Below, piece by piece: positions 4,999 to 13,694 of a stretch of 33,566 nucleotides of DNA. The translations under genes were made by a program, and so were the position numbers. The notes beneath the pieces were generated by a model. It was not told where the DNA came from and did no database searches. It saw only the letters and a program-made list of their open reading frames with translations. Source of the stretch: a virus; IMG/VR virus record IMGVR_UViG_3300045999_003816, positions 1-33,566 of that record; one strand, 5' to 3'. Numbering within the stretch: position 1 is the first letter of the stretch; each line of letters starts with the position of its first letter.

Positions 4999-6743
4999 TA
5001 CGTGAGTTCCTTAGAATCGCTAGGCTTGAATAGGAAGTATTTAATCGTCGACGTGCCGGCAACCCAGTTTTGCGTTATCGACACCGGAAGGGCATAATCC
5101 CACGCAAGGCTTGTGAAAGTACCTACCACGTTATCTGTCAGGGTGTGGCGCCCTGGCAATGCACTAGGCAGTAATGCCGTACTTCGTATGTAGTCCCACT
5201 CAGTTTCACAGGTGGCGTTGTCAGGGTCTGCGAAGACGTGCAAGTGCAGCAAACACAGTGCAGCCGGCATCGAGGTTTGAGCCTGCATAGCAGCCAGCTG
5301 GACACGGTATTTTTCCTGCGATTCGTCGTCTTGATATTCTGGTTTGTCCGATGCAGCACTCGAGATCTTCACCCATTGCGTCGACTTGGGGCCGTACCAG
5401 TATTTCGTGGTTTCGTGTACTTTAATCAGAGAACCACCGGACTCTCTGAACAGCACCTGATTTGTTTGCTTATACAAGTCGGTTCGTCCTTCAACGTCGT
5501 CGTATTCCCGCATGTAAACAGGCACGTTGTGGATAATCGGTTCTATGTTCATAGAACGCGATGACCGTGCGCCCTGCTGTAGACGCACTATTTCGGTGGC
5601 GTCTTCCTGCTGTGTTGTTTCGTAGCGACTTTCCACTTTGGCGATGTTATCACCACGCTTGACAATCGAGGGCAACTGTAGCGAGTTATTCAGTGACAAG
5701 GTTGCATCGGTCGTGTCTACGTTGTTGGCGTATCCCTTGGACGATGCTATGCGCTTGACTGTCCAGTTAGCGATAATCTTATCGTCGAAGGTAAAGTATT
5801 CGAAGGAATACGAGGCTTTTACCCCGAACGTTTCGCACAGATCTCTGATGATGTCGTATGCCGTAACATCACGGCGTCCCCATGCGAAGTTATCACCTAC
5901 GGAGTAGAGGCCGCCAATGGTAGATGTAGCGGTTGAGTCTTTGTAGATGTTACTTGTTAGGTATGCCGTCGACGCTGTTACGGCCGTCGATGGCGTCCTC
6001 GGGTCTGTGTCTATGTTCGTCGTATACAGTTCTATTGCGGCCGTGATTAGACCATCGAGCGTGTTGAGGTCAAACAACCCCACGGCCGTTGCTGACGTCC
6101 TAGCGTAATTCGTTTTAATGTGCGTGCCCAGTGCCGTGCGTAGGTGAGTCAGCACCTGAGCGAAGGTATCAGCTAAGACTAAACCAACGCTAAGATGCTT
6201 TTGATTCCTACCGACTAGGCTTCTAAGTAGGAACTGGAAAACAGCAAACTCTGGGGGACGGTGGGCGCCTATTTTGCCGTTGAAGATCTGGTATCCTGTC
6301 AGTGTCTTAGCAGCATGGAAGATGTAATCCACAAGTTGAACGTTGTAGGCATAGCTGCCATCGTCCAAGGGCTCCAATTCGACAGCTTCGACGTTATCCT
6401 CGACACCTGCAAACTCGACTGTGTAGGTCGCCCCGTTCGTGCCACGGTCTGACCACAGGATCCACAGGTTGCACTTATCCGGCGCAGACGGATCTACGCT
6501 GTCCTCGATGTAATCCTGCACGGCTGCGGGCAGCATCGACCACGCCAGTTTGAAGTTCAGAGTTTGGGGCTTTACAAGCCCGTATGGGAGCGAATCAAAT
6601 TCGGCCGTCTGTTCGCCCAGTTCAAGCAAACAAACGTCACCAAGGGGCGTTATGGTGCCACCAAGGGCCGTATCGTATGGCAGTAGTTCCAGCCGTACGT
6701 TCCAGCCATTAGGTAGCTTCCGTTGTATTCTGTAGTGAGGCAT
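4998..6743 (-). CDS. Large tail-tip / baseplate hub-like protein (581 aa)
   Basis: The gene is downstream of the tape measure and a small distal-tail-like gene, where siphophages encode the tail-associated hub protein. The N-terminus (HYRIQRKLPNGWNVRLELLP) and the following 130 residues are beta-rich. The rest mixes beta and helical segments, with a Thr-rich middle (YTTNIDTDPRTPSTAVTAST). No peptidase or lysozyme motif was seen. It overlaps the genes on either side by one base (TAATG). The hub assignment rests on position and size, and I do not recognise a specific family. Confidence 0.6.
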   Translation of the reverse strand: MPHYRIQRKLPNGWNVRLELLPYDTALGGTITPLGDVCLLELGEQTAEFDSLPYGLVKPQTLNFKLAWSMLPAAVQDYIEDSVDPSAPDKCNLWILWSDRGTNGATYTVEFAGVEDNVEAVELEPLDDGSYAYNVQLVDYIFHAAKTLTGYQIFNGKIGAHRPPEFAVFQFLLRSLVGRNQKHLSVGLVLADTFAQVLTHLRTALGTHIKTNYARTSATAVGLFDLNTLDGLITAAIELYTTNIDTDPRTPSTAVTASTAYLTSNIYKDSTATSTIGGLYSVGDNFAWGRRDVTAYDIIRDLCETFGVKASYSFEYFTFDDKIIANWTVKRIASSKGYANNVDTTDATLSLNNSLQLPSIVKRGDNIAKVESRYETTQQEDATEIVRLQQGARSSRSMNIEPIIHNVPVYMREYDDVEGRTDLYKQTNQVLFRESGGSLIKVHETTKYWYGPKSTQWVKISSAASDKPEYQDDESQEKYRVQLAAMQAQTSMPAALCLLHLHVFADPDNATCETEWDYIRSTALLPSALPGRHTLTDNVVGTFTSLAWDYALPVSITQNWVAGTSTIKYFLFKPSDSKELT

Positions 6744-7255
6744 TAGATTAGACTCGATGCTTGGCGGAAACGATGCTTAAACGCTAGGGTCAAATTACGG
6801 TTGCCAAATTCTTTATTTAGCGAGCCCTGCCACGATTCCAGGACGACAGGGTAGACGTGCCCCGATGTTGTGGGGCTTGTCCGTGATCCAGCCGTGAAGC
6901 GAACCCAAAGGTATTTCTTTCCGTTGATGCCATCAGATAAGGCGAAGTAATCATCGAGGTCGGTTTCGGTAGTCGACGCGTCAAACAGGAACGGCCAGCA
7001 CTCGACAGTCCAGATCGTACGCCTGTTTGCCGTGCCGATGGTGCCGCCTCCAATGTCGACTAACGTAGACGTTTCGAATTCCGCATCTTCAGCCGGTGCC
7101 AGGATAGGGCACGAACCGCCTGGAAAACCAGTTGTGATGTTGACATACCCTGACAGGGCCGCCAGCGAGGAAGCCGCCACCGTGTCGTATGCCGTCGATG
7201 AAGTGTCAGCATTAGCAGCGTATAACCACATTTGCCATGAACTATTCCCTGCCAT
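6743..7255 (-). CDS. Putative distal tail protein (170 aa)
   Basis: The gene lies directly after the tape measure with a one-base gap and directly before the hub-like gene, which is the usual position of a distal tail or tail-tip connector. The protein is beta-rich, for example RRTIWTVECWPFLFD and HVYPVVLESWQGSLNKEFGN, and ends LTLAFKHRFRQASSLI. It is shorter than typical two-domain Dit proteins (about 250 residues), so only the ring-forming part may be present. GAGAGG precedes the ATG at 7255. The role is inferred from gene order. Confidence 0.55.
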   Translation of the reverse strand: MAGNSSWQMWLYAANADTSSTAYDTVAASSLAALSGYVNITTGFPGGSCPILAPAEDAEFETSTLVDIGGGTIGTANRRTIWTVECWPFLFDASTTETDLDDYFALSDGINGKKYLWVRFTAGSRTSPTTSGHVYPVVLESWQGSLNKEFGNRNLTLAFKHRFRQASSLI

Positions 7256-7256
7256 G

Positions 7257-10200
7257 TTAACCTCTCAAACCACGCACAGCAGCGCGGTATCTGTTACGTT
7301 CGTACAAATATGTGTCCATGCCCACATCCACAGCGACGGCCATCTGTCCCTGAATACCGTTCGGCATCGAGTCAAGACGGCGCCGGATGGCAGCCAGCTC
7401 TTGCCTCATACCCGACATTTCACCGCTGAGGTCAGGGGCCACGGCCGGCGCCTGAAATGCCAGCGGGAACTTACCTTCGTTCATCTGTTCCAAGATGCCC
7501 CGATATTTGCGAGTGTTTTCTTTGTTAATGACGAACTCTCCCTTGTGGACAATGCCGGCCGGTGTGTACTTGCCACCGTCGCCTGTGTAACCACCTTCGG
7601 CGAAGCCCGAAGCCGATGCCTTAGCAGATGCGAGAAGAGCTAGCAAGGTTGCCGTTGCCGCTGCAGCTATGGCAGCGCCAGCTAGTGACTTCTCCACAAA
7701 TTCCTTCCCAAAGATTTGAGCAATGAAGATAGGCACCAATGCCGTCAACACATCGAGTGCCAACAATACAGTTGCTTTGCCGAAGTCCTTTTGTTCAGTT
7801 AGGATCTGGGCAAATGCAGAGCCAGCGACGGTGGCCAGTTCGTCGTAGATGTCAGCAAAAGCCGTAGCACCTTCGGCAGCCGTTGCAAGAACGTTGATGT
7901 TTTCCTGCGTCAAGGCTGTAAACTTTTCGTTTAGTTTGCCTAGGATCTTATCAAACAAACTAGGCACTTCGCCCAATGAACCCGCTAGTTCGTCTACTGC
8001 ATCTTGGTAAGCCAGAGTGCCCGATGTGATGTCGTCAACTATTTTCTTAGTTGCCTCTTCAGATGCTTTTTCGGGTTTCTTGAAAACAGCATCCCAATCT
8101 ATGCCCTGTATCCCCTTGATCGCTGTTTTTCCAAATGACTTGAAAGCCGTTTCATCGAGTGTAGGCTTTAACTGCAGTTCCTGCGCTGTCAACTTTAAAA
8201 ACTCGACTTGCCGCTGTAGCGCTTTGGTTATATTCTGTTGAGACCTACGGACTACGTTTACCTCGGTAATCTCAACGTCAGCAGGGCCCTTTAACTTAAG
8301 ACCCTTTAACTCCGCCTCGATTTGCAAATCGCGAAAATCATCGAGGATAGCCTGCTTAGACTCGTCTTTCAACAGGCGTAGCTTCGTGTTTACTGGTAAT
8401 CCATCGGGGCCTAACTCGATGCGGAGAAGTTCCTGTGCTTGTGTTATCCTATCCTGCAGCTGGGCAACGTCAAACTTCTCGAGTTCAAACTTAACGTTAA
8501 CAGCTTCGCCTGCAGCCTCACGTCGTGCGAGTGTTAACTCAAATTCCTTGCGTGCTGTTTTCTGGCTGTCGATATACTGATCGAGTGCTTTCTTGGCTGC
8601 TTTGTATTGTGAGGTTTCCTTCTCTGCTTTCTTATCGCCGTCTTTGCCATCAGGTGGTGGCACTACAGGTGGCGGCGGCGTGTTTGCTGCAGCCTGTGCT
8701 TCTTCGACCTTACCAAGTGCTTTTAACTGAGCGTTGAGGGCGTTGTTGTATTTCGTGATACCATCGAGGCGTTCTTTGGCATCCTTGATATTCTGGTTTG
8801 CAAACTCAGCAAAGGCGATCCGTAGCTTGTCCGCCTGTTCTTGTGTCTTGACTGAATACAGACGGTTCGCAAAGTCGATGGCGAAGTTGTCAACGTTGCC
8901 CAGAATATCACTAAATACGTCCTTAAACTCCTCGAGTGCCACGTCACGCTGTGCAGCAAGCAACGTCTGATTAGCCTGTCGAAGTTTGTTCTGCAGACCG
9001 ATTGCTTCGTCGCCTAATTTGTTGAGTTCGTTGGTCGTCAGTTTAGAGATCTTCTGCACACCATCGAGGTTTTCCGAGAACGTCTTAGTCTGGTCGATAA
9101 GATCTGGATACTGTTCGTCCAGCTTGCCCTGAATCTGCTGGAGTTTCTTGTCCTCTTCGACCGTTCGGTTTGTTTTCTTGGCAAGTTCAGTGAACTGTTC
9201 AGCCAATGACTTGGTTTGTTTCACCGTCGTCTGGCGTTCTTTGTTGCCCTTGATTTGTTGCTCGACAAGGTTCTTTTCGGCCTCTGCGTTTTCTACGGCC
9301 TCCTCAGCTGATACGTTCAACGCATCTGCTAAGTAATATACACCAGCCGCCAGTGCAGCAATACCGGCAATGACAGGCCCTATCGGGTTTGCTAACAAAG
9401 CCGTTGTAAATGCTTTTAACGAAAAACCAGCAAGGGCTGTAGATGCTGCTGATATACCCATGGCTATTCCGTAGGCTGTAATACCAGCAGCTGCAATGAT
9501 CAGCACAGGCGCGATGTCTTCGAAGTTGTCGAAGACGGCTTTGACGATTGGAGACAAGGTTTGAAATGCGTTGATCAAACCCACCTCAATAGCGGCCTTG
9601 AACTTATCAAACCGAGCCGCTAGGGTATCGTTATTCTTTGCCGCCTGATCGAAGGCCTCGCTGGTACCTGTTACACCTTCGGTGAACGCTTCGATATTGC
9701 CAATGTTGTCAAGCAAGATACCAGCCGTTGCCGCGTTTTCCGTACCGAACAACGTTGCCTTAAACGCTGCTTTCTCGGCATCGGTGCCTAGCTTGTCAAT
9801 CCCGCCCTGCAGTTTTGTAAGTGCAGCAGACAAGCCTTCCTTCGTAAGTGTTTCCCCAAGATCTTTGATAGACAAACCGACGCCTTTAAGCGCTTCTTCT
9901 CCAGGGCCTGACTGTTTAACAAGCAAACCAAGAACGTTACGAAGACCGACGCCAGCCTCCGAGCCTACCTTGCCGCCTACAGCAAGGGCCTGAATAGCAG
10001 CGTTGGTTTCTTCAAAGGATAGGTTGGCACCCTTGGCAGCGACACCAGCCTGCAAGATAGCGTCCGCAACCTGTGGGATTTCAGCGGCGCCCACCTTAGC
10101 AGAGGCCGCAAGAACGTTGATGAAGCGCCCCGACTCCTCAGCAAGTTTTGCCGGATCGCTTGCGTCGATGCCGAACTGTAGCATCGAGTTTGAAAGGGCA

Positions 10201-10775
10201 TCTACAGACGCCTTCGCATCGAGGCCTGCAGCCTTGGCAAGAACGTTAACGTTCTCGGATACCGCAGACAATGCCTCGGGTGTGCTTGCCAGATCGGGGC
10301 CGAACTTAGACAGCACCGTCTGGAAAGCCTCCAGCTGTGTTGTTGCTGATCCTCCAAACTGTTCAGCAAGGCCTTTGGCACGTTCGCCCAAATCGTTAAG
10401 GCCGTCACCAGTTACACCTGTGACAGCTGATACCGACTGCAGGGCAGTCTCGAAATTAGAGCCTGCTGCTATGGCCTGTGAAAGACCTTCCTGCAGCACG
10501 CCTCCGAGCTGTGCAGCAACGCCACCAATAAGACCGCCAGAGAAGGCACCCTTGAAAGAATCCGACAGCGAAGACGCGGCATTTTTACCTGTTGTCTCCG
10601 CTACGTTTTCAAGGCTTTTGAGGCTTTGTTTGGCACCGTCGGTATCGACTACAGCGTCGATGTTTAGGGCCTTGCTTATCTGATCTGCTGAGGTCTTGGA
10701 ATCACTAGCGGCCTTCTTCAGTGACGATGAAAAGTCGCTAGTGTCCAGTTGTAGTTCATTCTTAAAAACTGCCAT
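7257..10775 (-). CDS. Tail tape measure protein (1172 aa)
   Basis: This is the longest gene, as expected for the protein that sets tail length. Residues of about 80 to 400 match the PhageMin_Tail/TP901 core (LAEQFGGSATTQLEAFQTVL, VLAKAAGLDAKASVDALSNS). Hydrophobic segments follow at about 415-490 (VLIIAAAGITAYGIAMG, PVIAGIAALAAGVYYLADAL), then a long charged coiled-coil region to about 950 and further hydrophobic helices at about 1010-1060. The C-terminus has GFAEGGYTGDGG...PAGIVHKGEFVINKEN, a common tape measure signature. By the usual scaling of about 0.15 nm per residue the tail would be roughly 175 nm. The start overlaps the chaperone stop (TAATG). Confidence 0.95.
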   Translation of the reverse strand: MAVFKNELQLDTSDFSSSLKKAASDSKTSADQISKALNIDAVVDTDGAKQSLKSLENVAETTGKNAASSLSDSFKGAFSGGLIGGVAAQLGGVLQEGLSQAIAAGSNFETALQSVSAVTGVTGDGLNDLGERAKGLAEQFGGSATTQLEAFQTVLSKFGPDLASTPEALSAVSENVNVLAKAAGLDAKASVDALSNSMLQFGIDASDPAKLAEESGRFINVLAASAKVGAAEIPQVADAILQAGVAAKGANLSFEETNAAIQALAVGGKVGSEAGVGLRNVLGLLVKQSGPGEEALKGVGLSIKDLGETLTKEGLSAALTKLQGGIDKLGTDAEKAAFKATLFGTENAATAGILLDNIGNIEAFTEGVTGTSEAFDQAAKNNDTLAARFDKFKAAIEVGLINAFQTLSPIVKAVFDNFEDIAPVLIIAAAGITAYGIAMGISAASTALAGFSLKAFTTALLANPIGPVIAGIAALAAGVYYLADALNVSAEEAVENAEAEKNLVEQQIKGNKERQTTVKQTKSLAEQFTELAKKTNRTVEEDKKLQQIQGKLDEQYPDLIDQTKTFSENLDGVQKISKLTTNELNKLGDEAIGLQNKLRQANQTLLAAQRDVALEEFKDVFSDILGNVDNFAIDFANRLYSVKTQEQADKLRIAFAEFANQNIKDAKERLDGITKYNNALNAQLKALGKVEEAQAAANTPPPPVVPPPDGKDGDKKAEKETSQYKAAKKALDQYIDSQKTARKEFELTLARREAAGEAVNVKFELEKFDVAQLQDRITQAQELLRIELGPDGLPVNTKLRLLKDESKQAILDDFRDLQIEAELKGLKLKGPADVEITEVNVVRRSQQNITKALQRQVEFLKLTAQELQLKPTLDETAFKSFGKTAIKGIQGIDWDAVFKKPEKASEEATKKIVDDITSGTLAYQDAVDELAGSLGEVPSLFDKILGKLNEKFTALTQENINVLATAAEGATAFADIYDELATVAGSAFAQILTEQKDFGKATVLLALDVLTALVPIFIAQIFGKEFVEKSLAGAAIAAAATATLLALLASAKASASGFAEGGYTGDGGKYTPAGIVHKGEFVINKENTRKYRGILEQMNEGKFPLAFQAPAVAPDLSGEMSGMRQELAAIRRRLDSMPNGIQGQMAVAVDVGMDTYLYERNRYRAAVRGLRG

Positions 10776-11044
10776 TATCGTTTCCCGATTCGGCGTTCGT
10801 GCCTGTTCTTAGCTATCTGTGAATCGGTCGGCTGATCCCACGAGTGAGCCCGCACAAGTGCGACCCTTCGCAGAAATTCCGACGCTGTGAGGGAAACTAC
10901 CACTTCGTCGGGTGTCATTTTCCACAACTTGCCTATCTCGATGGCCATAAGAACGTCGTGCTCATGTGCAGGCACTACGTCGGTTCCTGTGATGCGCTTG
11001 GGGTAAGGCTTGCCCGTGTCGTCAACAGGCGTTTTCGTCAGCAC
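10775..11044 (-). CDS. Tail assembly chaperone, second frame (gpT-like)
   Basis: This 89-residue frame lies between the first chaperone gene and the tape measure, the position of the lambda T frame. The only nearby start is a GTG at 11044 without a convincing ribosome-binding site. The frame is open upstream to 11110, so it overlaps the end of the first chaperone frame by 29 bases. This suggests expression by programmed frameshifting (+1, or -2) as a G-T fusion. The upstream extension reads EASLNSEVAAVAEIYEAYDV, which looks like real coding sequence. The core contains EHDVLMAIEIGKLWKMTPDE and AKNRHERRIGKR. Independent initiation at the GTG is the alternative. Confidence 0.65.
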   Translation of the reverse strand: MLTKTPVDDTGKPYPKRITGTDVVPAHEHDVLMAIEIGKLWKMTPDEVVVSLTASEFLRRVALVRAHSWDQPTDSQIAKNRHERRIGKR

Positions 11045-11081
11045 GTCGTAGGCTTCGTATATCTCAGCGACGGCTGCGACC

Positions 11082-11618
11082 TCAGAGTTTAGCGACGCCT
11101 CGAAACCACTTTACAGATTCGACCACCTCCGTAAGGTCTTGGTCTTCCCAGAATTCGGAAACGGACATGAGTGTCTTTTGTTCTTCGGTCAGCTGGGATA
11201 AATCCATAATAACCTTCAGCACCTCAATGCAGGCGTTAATGGCGTCGTCGTTGTCCAGCGGGAACTCTGTAATTGGGTTGTTCAGGGCTTGCCAGATGTT
11301 GGGGAATGATTCCAGCAATTCGGATTGTATGCGCTGTGTTACCATCGACTGCAGATCGGAGTCTGTGATGTTTGGGATAGCTTCCCGAATTTCCTTGCCA
11401 ATCTGTGCAGCGTGCACCGAGTTAGCACCACCAGACAAGGTAACAATCTTGGCAGCATTGGGCGATTCCTGCAGGGCTTTCTGGAAAGCCGCGTTCTGGC
11501 CTAAACTGCGAAGCGTTGCGATTGGGTTCTCGACAGCCTTGATAATGCGGCGCGAGATAATGTTCTTCAGCGGGATCTCTTTTTGTTCACCCACGAAATA
11601 CAGTTTAATCGACGGCAT
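11082..11618 (-). CDS. Tail assembly chaperone, first frame (gpG-like)
   Basis: This is a 178-residue protein directly upstream of the tape measure cluster, as expected for a tail assembly chaperone. It starts MPSIKLYFVGEQKEIPLKNI and contains a conserved-looking acidic C-terminal half (PLDNDDAINACIEVLKVIMD). The ATG at 11618 has AAGAGG 8 bases upstream. The open frame continues to 11687, but that segment lies in a terminator hairpin and lacks a ribosome-binding site. Near its end the sequence TTT CGA (11105-11100) offers a +1 slip into the second frame before the TGA at 11084-11082. Its role is to coat and fold the tape measure before tail tube assembly. Confidence 0.75.
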   Translation of the reverse strand: MPSIKLYFVGEQKEIPLKNIISRRIIKAVENPIATLRSLGQNAAFQKALQESPNAAKIVTLSGGANSVHAAQIGKEIREAIPNITDSDLQSMVTQRIQSELLESFPNIWQALNNPITEFPLDNDDAINACIEVLKVIMDLSQLTEEQKTLMSVSEFWEDQDLTEVVESVKWFRGVAKL

Positions 11619-11641
11619 GAAAAATCCTCTTGTTACGGCAT

Positions 11642-11684
11642 GAAAAACAAAATAGGCAGGGGCCGCCATGCCGCGAACGGCCCC
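11642..11684 (-). terminator. Rho-independent terminator-like hairpin after the major tail protein
   Basis: On the minus strand GGGGCCG and CGGCCCC (complements of 11678-11684 and 11659-11665) form a 7-bp stem, followed after seven bases by TTTTGTTTTT. A second small hairpin (gtaacc/ggttac) lies at 11691-11706. Placed between the tail tube and chaperone genes, it would lower transcription of the chaperones and tape measure relative to the abundant tube protein. Confidence 0.75.
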
Positions 11685-11704
11685 CACCAGGTAACCTCGA
11701 AAGG

Positions 11705-12271
11705 TTACTTATAGACTACTGTTCCGTAAGGGATTGTACCGAACAGCGTGACAGCCGATGCTGTCGTCATGAAGTCACCAAAGTAGCCAGACGAGAGTGT
11801 GACTGGGTTTTGGAGTTTGAAACCTTCAAATGACAGCGTGACACGGTTGTATGTTTCGCCGGCTTGTGCCCAGCCACCAGATTCGTTTGTCAGGCGTTGT
11901 GGGAATACGCCAACCTTACGAGCACCACCAGTTTGACCTCCTGCAAAACCACCGCGAACAGCGACGATCAGCTTCTGGTTCTGTGCAGATCCCGTTTCGT
12001 TAGTGCCGTTCTCAAGAAGCAAATCCTCGATAGAACCAGCACCTACGTTTGTTGCTGACTCGATGAACGTTTGGAGTGCCTGTGTATCTTCGACATGTTC
12101 GATAGATACCGCATAAGCACCCGATGCAGCATCGCGTGTTACATCTGTTGAGATGATGTTATCAGCAAGTTTGTAAAAGTATGTGGAACCAACAGCAGGT
12201 GTGCCGGTATCTTCCACAGTCCATGCGCCAAAGACGTTACCGCCCGCGACGACGCGACGTGATAGTGACAT
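11705..12271 (-). CDS. Major tail (tube) protein (188 aa)
   Basis: This beta-rich protein of typical tube-subunit size lies immediately before the chaperone pair and is followed by a strong hairpin terminator, both usual for a highly expressed tail tube gene. It starts MSLSRRVVAGGNVFGAWTVE, and a strand pair near the end reads ETYNRVTLSFEGFKLQNPVT. The AAAGGA ribosome-binding site before the ATG at 12271 is strong and lies within the end of the glycosyltransferase gene. The identification rests on gene order, size and composition. Confidence 0.7.
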   Translation of the reverse strand: MSLSRRVVAGGNVFGAWTVEDTGTPAVGSTYFYKLADNIISTDVTRDAASGAYAVSIEHVEDTQALQTFIESATNVGAGSIEDLLLENGTNETGSAQNQKLIVAVRGGFAGGQTGGARKVGVFPQRLTNESGGWAQAGETYNRVTLSFEGFKLQNPVTLSSGYFGDFMTTASAVTLFGTIPYGTVVYK

Positions 12272-12272
12272 G

Positions 12273-13016
12273 TTATTTGTCCTTTGTTACGTAATACATG
12301 AATGATCCCGAGTCACGGTGTATCATCTGTGTCCAGTATACTAACTGGTCATCATCGGTACAGTCCGCAATCTCACGTGCGAGCCCCTTCACATTACGCC
12401 TCACCTTGGCCATCATCGAGTCGGCGTCGACTTCATAGCCTACGTGGTGCACTAACAGTGAACAGGTCTCTAATGTTAGCCCCTGCTGTTCTATCGACCA
12501 TGTGATCTGTTCGTGTGCAGCACCTTTGAAGGCGAATGCTTTGTTGTTGCGAAACACCCTTGTCTGTGGATGATGGTATCGCATAACATTGCTATTGCCT
12601 TCGTGCTTCGGTTGTACTCCAACACATCCGCACACAAGCCCGCCAACACCGGCGGGGTATATCGTCAGGTCGTCAAACCAAGAATGCTGGTGAGTCAGTA
12701 GACGGTCGTCGGCGTCTATCCACATAATCCACCCGCGAGAACAGAGACCAATGCAAAGGTTGCGAAGATTACCGAAGTGCAGATCTTGCCACTGCGTTTC
12801 GTGGTAACGAACAACGGTGCCGTTGTTTAACGTGATTTTCTTACGTTCTACAACCTCTGAATTGTCGCCCTGTTCATTCCATAGCACGACCACCTCGCAG
12901 CCACTTGGTAGCGTTGCTATCATCTGCATCACGTGGTGTGCTTCGCTCTTGTGTGCTATGCAGGCGAAGCTGACGTCGACGTGTTTAGGCTCTGAGCTTT
13001 GGTTCGTTGCCGACAT
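12273..13016 (-). CDS. GT2 family glycosyltransferase within the tail module
   Basis: This 247-residue GT-A fold transferase shows a nucleotide-binding start (VDVSFACIAHKSEAHHVMQM) and EVVVLWNEQGDN. The metal-binding DxD is IMWIDADDRLL (D101-D104), and later HHPQTRVFRNNKAFAFKGAA and HVGYEVD follow, as in GT2 enzymes that modify glycans or peptides. It is unrelated in length and order to the second transferase at 1516-2175. Its placement between connector genes and the major tail protein hints that a tail protein could be its acceptor, but this is only an inference. The ATG at 13016 overlaps the upstream gene by 32 bases and has a weak ribosome-binding site. Confidence 0.85.
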   Translation of the reverse strand: MSATNQSSEPKHVDVSFACIAHKSEAHHVMQMIATLPSGCEVVVLWNEQGDNSEVVERKKITLNNGTVVRYHETQWQDLHFGNLRNLCIGLCSRGWIMWIDADDRLLTHQHSWFDDLTIYPAGVGGLVCGCVGVQPKHEGNSNVMRYHHPQTRVFRNNKAFAFKGAAHEQITWSIEQQGLTLETCSLLVHHVGYEVDADSMMAKVRRNVKGLAREIADCTDDDQLVYWTQMIHRDSGSFMYYVTKDK

Positions 13017-13224
13017 ATAGAACAGCTTTGGTTTGTGATGGTTCGTTTAAGAATTGCCCGATGATGATTTCCTGCACGTCGCGCACAAAGAACTCCTGCA
13101 CGGTCGTACTGGTCACGTCACGCGGTCTGTGGTCTGTGAACAGATCCGAGTCCACCCTGACGTCGATGTCGCCGTAGACGCTGTGGATCTGGCGAAGATG
13201 TCTCATCAGTTCAGTAACAGTCAT
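12985..13224 (-). CDS. Small hypothetical protein (79 aa)
   Basis: The protein begins MTVTELMRHLRQIHSVYGDI followed by DVRVDSDLF, a pattern shared with many small phage and bacterial proteins of the form MTVxELIxxLxxxxxDxxV. The role of these is not established. The ATG at 13224 overlaps the upstream stop as ATGA. Its end overlaps the glycosyltransferase start. It may be an accessory gene acquired together with the transferase. Confidence 0.6.
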   Translation of the reverse strand: MTVTELMRHLRQIHSVYGDIDVRVDSDLFTDHRPRDVTSTTVQEFFVRDVQEIIIGQFLNEPSQTKAVLYVGNEPKLRA

Positions 13225-13694
13225 GCTTGCTGGAGATAAGATATAGTTACTTCGTACAACAGTCCCACCTTGTCCGACTTGTCGTCGACGTAGCCCGTAA
13301 CGTTGCCTGTCTCGATGCTATGCAGTGTTACCGTATATCCTGCACTGGTGACGTCTGAATAAGGGAGCGTAGCTTCGACAGCGTCCATCGCCTTATCTAT
13401 CTTCTCGCTCAGTTGCCCGTGCATGATGGCAGCCGTTCCGAGCTCTTGAGAATCGAGTGAATTTTTCTGCACTGCGTAGATGCCTAGCAACAGCCGACGT
13501 ATTGAGGTTCTAAACCCTGACTCGGTGTTCAGTGGTGTTAAGGTGTCACTGATGACGTTGACGTAAACGTTGGCCTTCGTGTTAGACAGGGCCGTTTCTT
13601 TGGTGAATACGTTGATGACGTTGAAGGTCTTATCGTCAGACAGTTTGTCCTTGACAAGATCCAAAGCCATAGCGTACTTCGATGTTGTGCTCAT
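13221..13694 (-). CDS. Putative tail completion / minor tail protein (157 aa)
   Basis: The gene sits directly after the HK97 gp10-like gene, where tail terminator or completion proteins are encoded. The protein has an alpha/beta composition: an N-terminal helix (TSKYAMALDLVKDKLSDDKT), a middle section (GFRTSIRRLLLGIYAVQKNS) and a C-terminal strand (KVGLLYEVTISYLQQ). The strand pattern and size fit tail terminators, which form the hexameric ring closing the tube. The ATG at 13694 overlaps the previous stop by 4 bases. The call is positional. Confidence 0.55.
   Translation of the reverse strand: MSTTSKYAMALDLVKDKLSDDKTFNVINVFTKETALSNTKANVYVNVISDTLTPLNTESGFRTSIRRLLLGIYAVQKNSLDSQELGTAAIMHGQLSEKIDKAMDAVEATLPYSDVTSAGYTVTLHSIETGNVTGYVDDKSDKVGLLYEVTISYLQQA

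Noticed and set aside
7032-7643. 203-codon plus-strand frame over the end of the tape measure gene
   Set aside because: It lies antisense to well-identified tail genes, is rich in Ser/Cys/His as antisense frames are, and has no ribosome-binding site or neighbours on that strand.
10003-10683. 226-codon plus-strand frame
   Set aside because: It is antisense to the conserved N-terminal tape measure region; its Ala/Ser/Pro-rich composition mirrors the coding strand.
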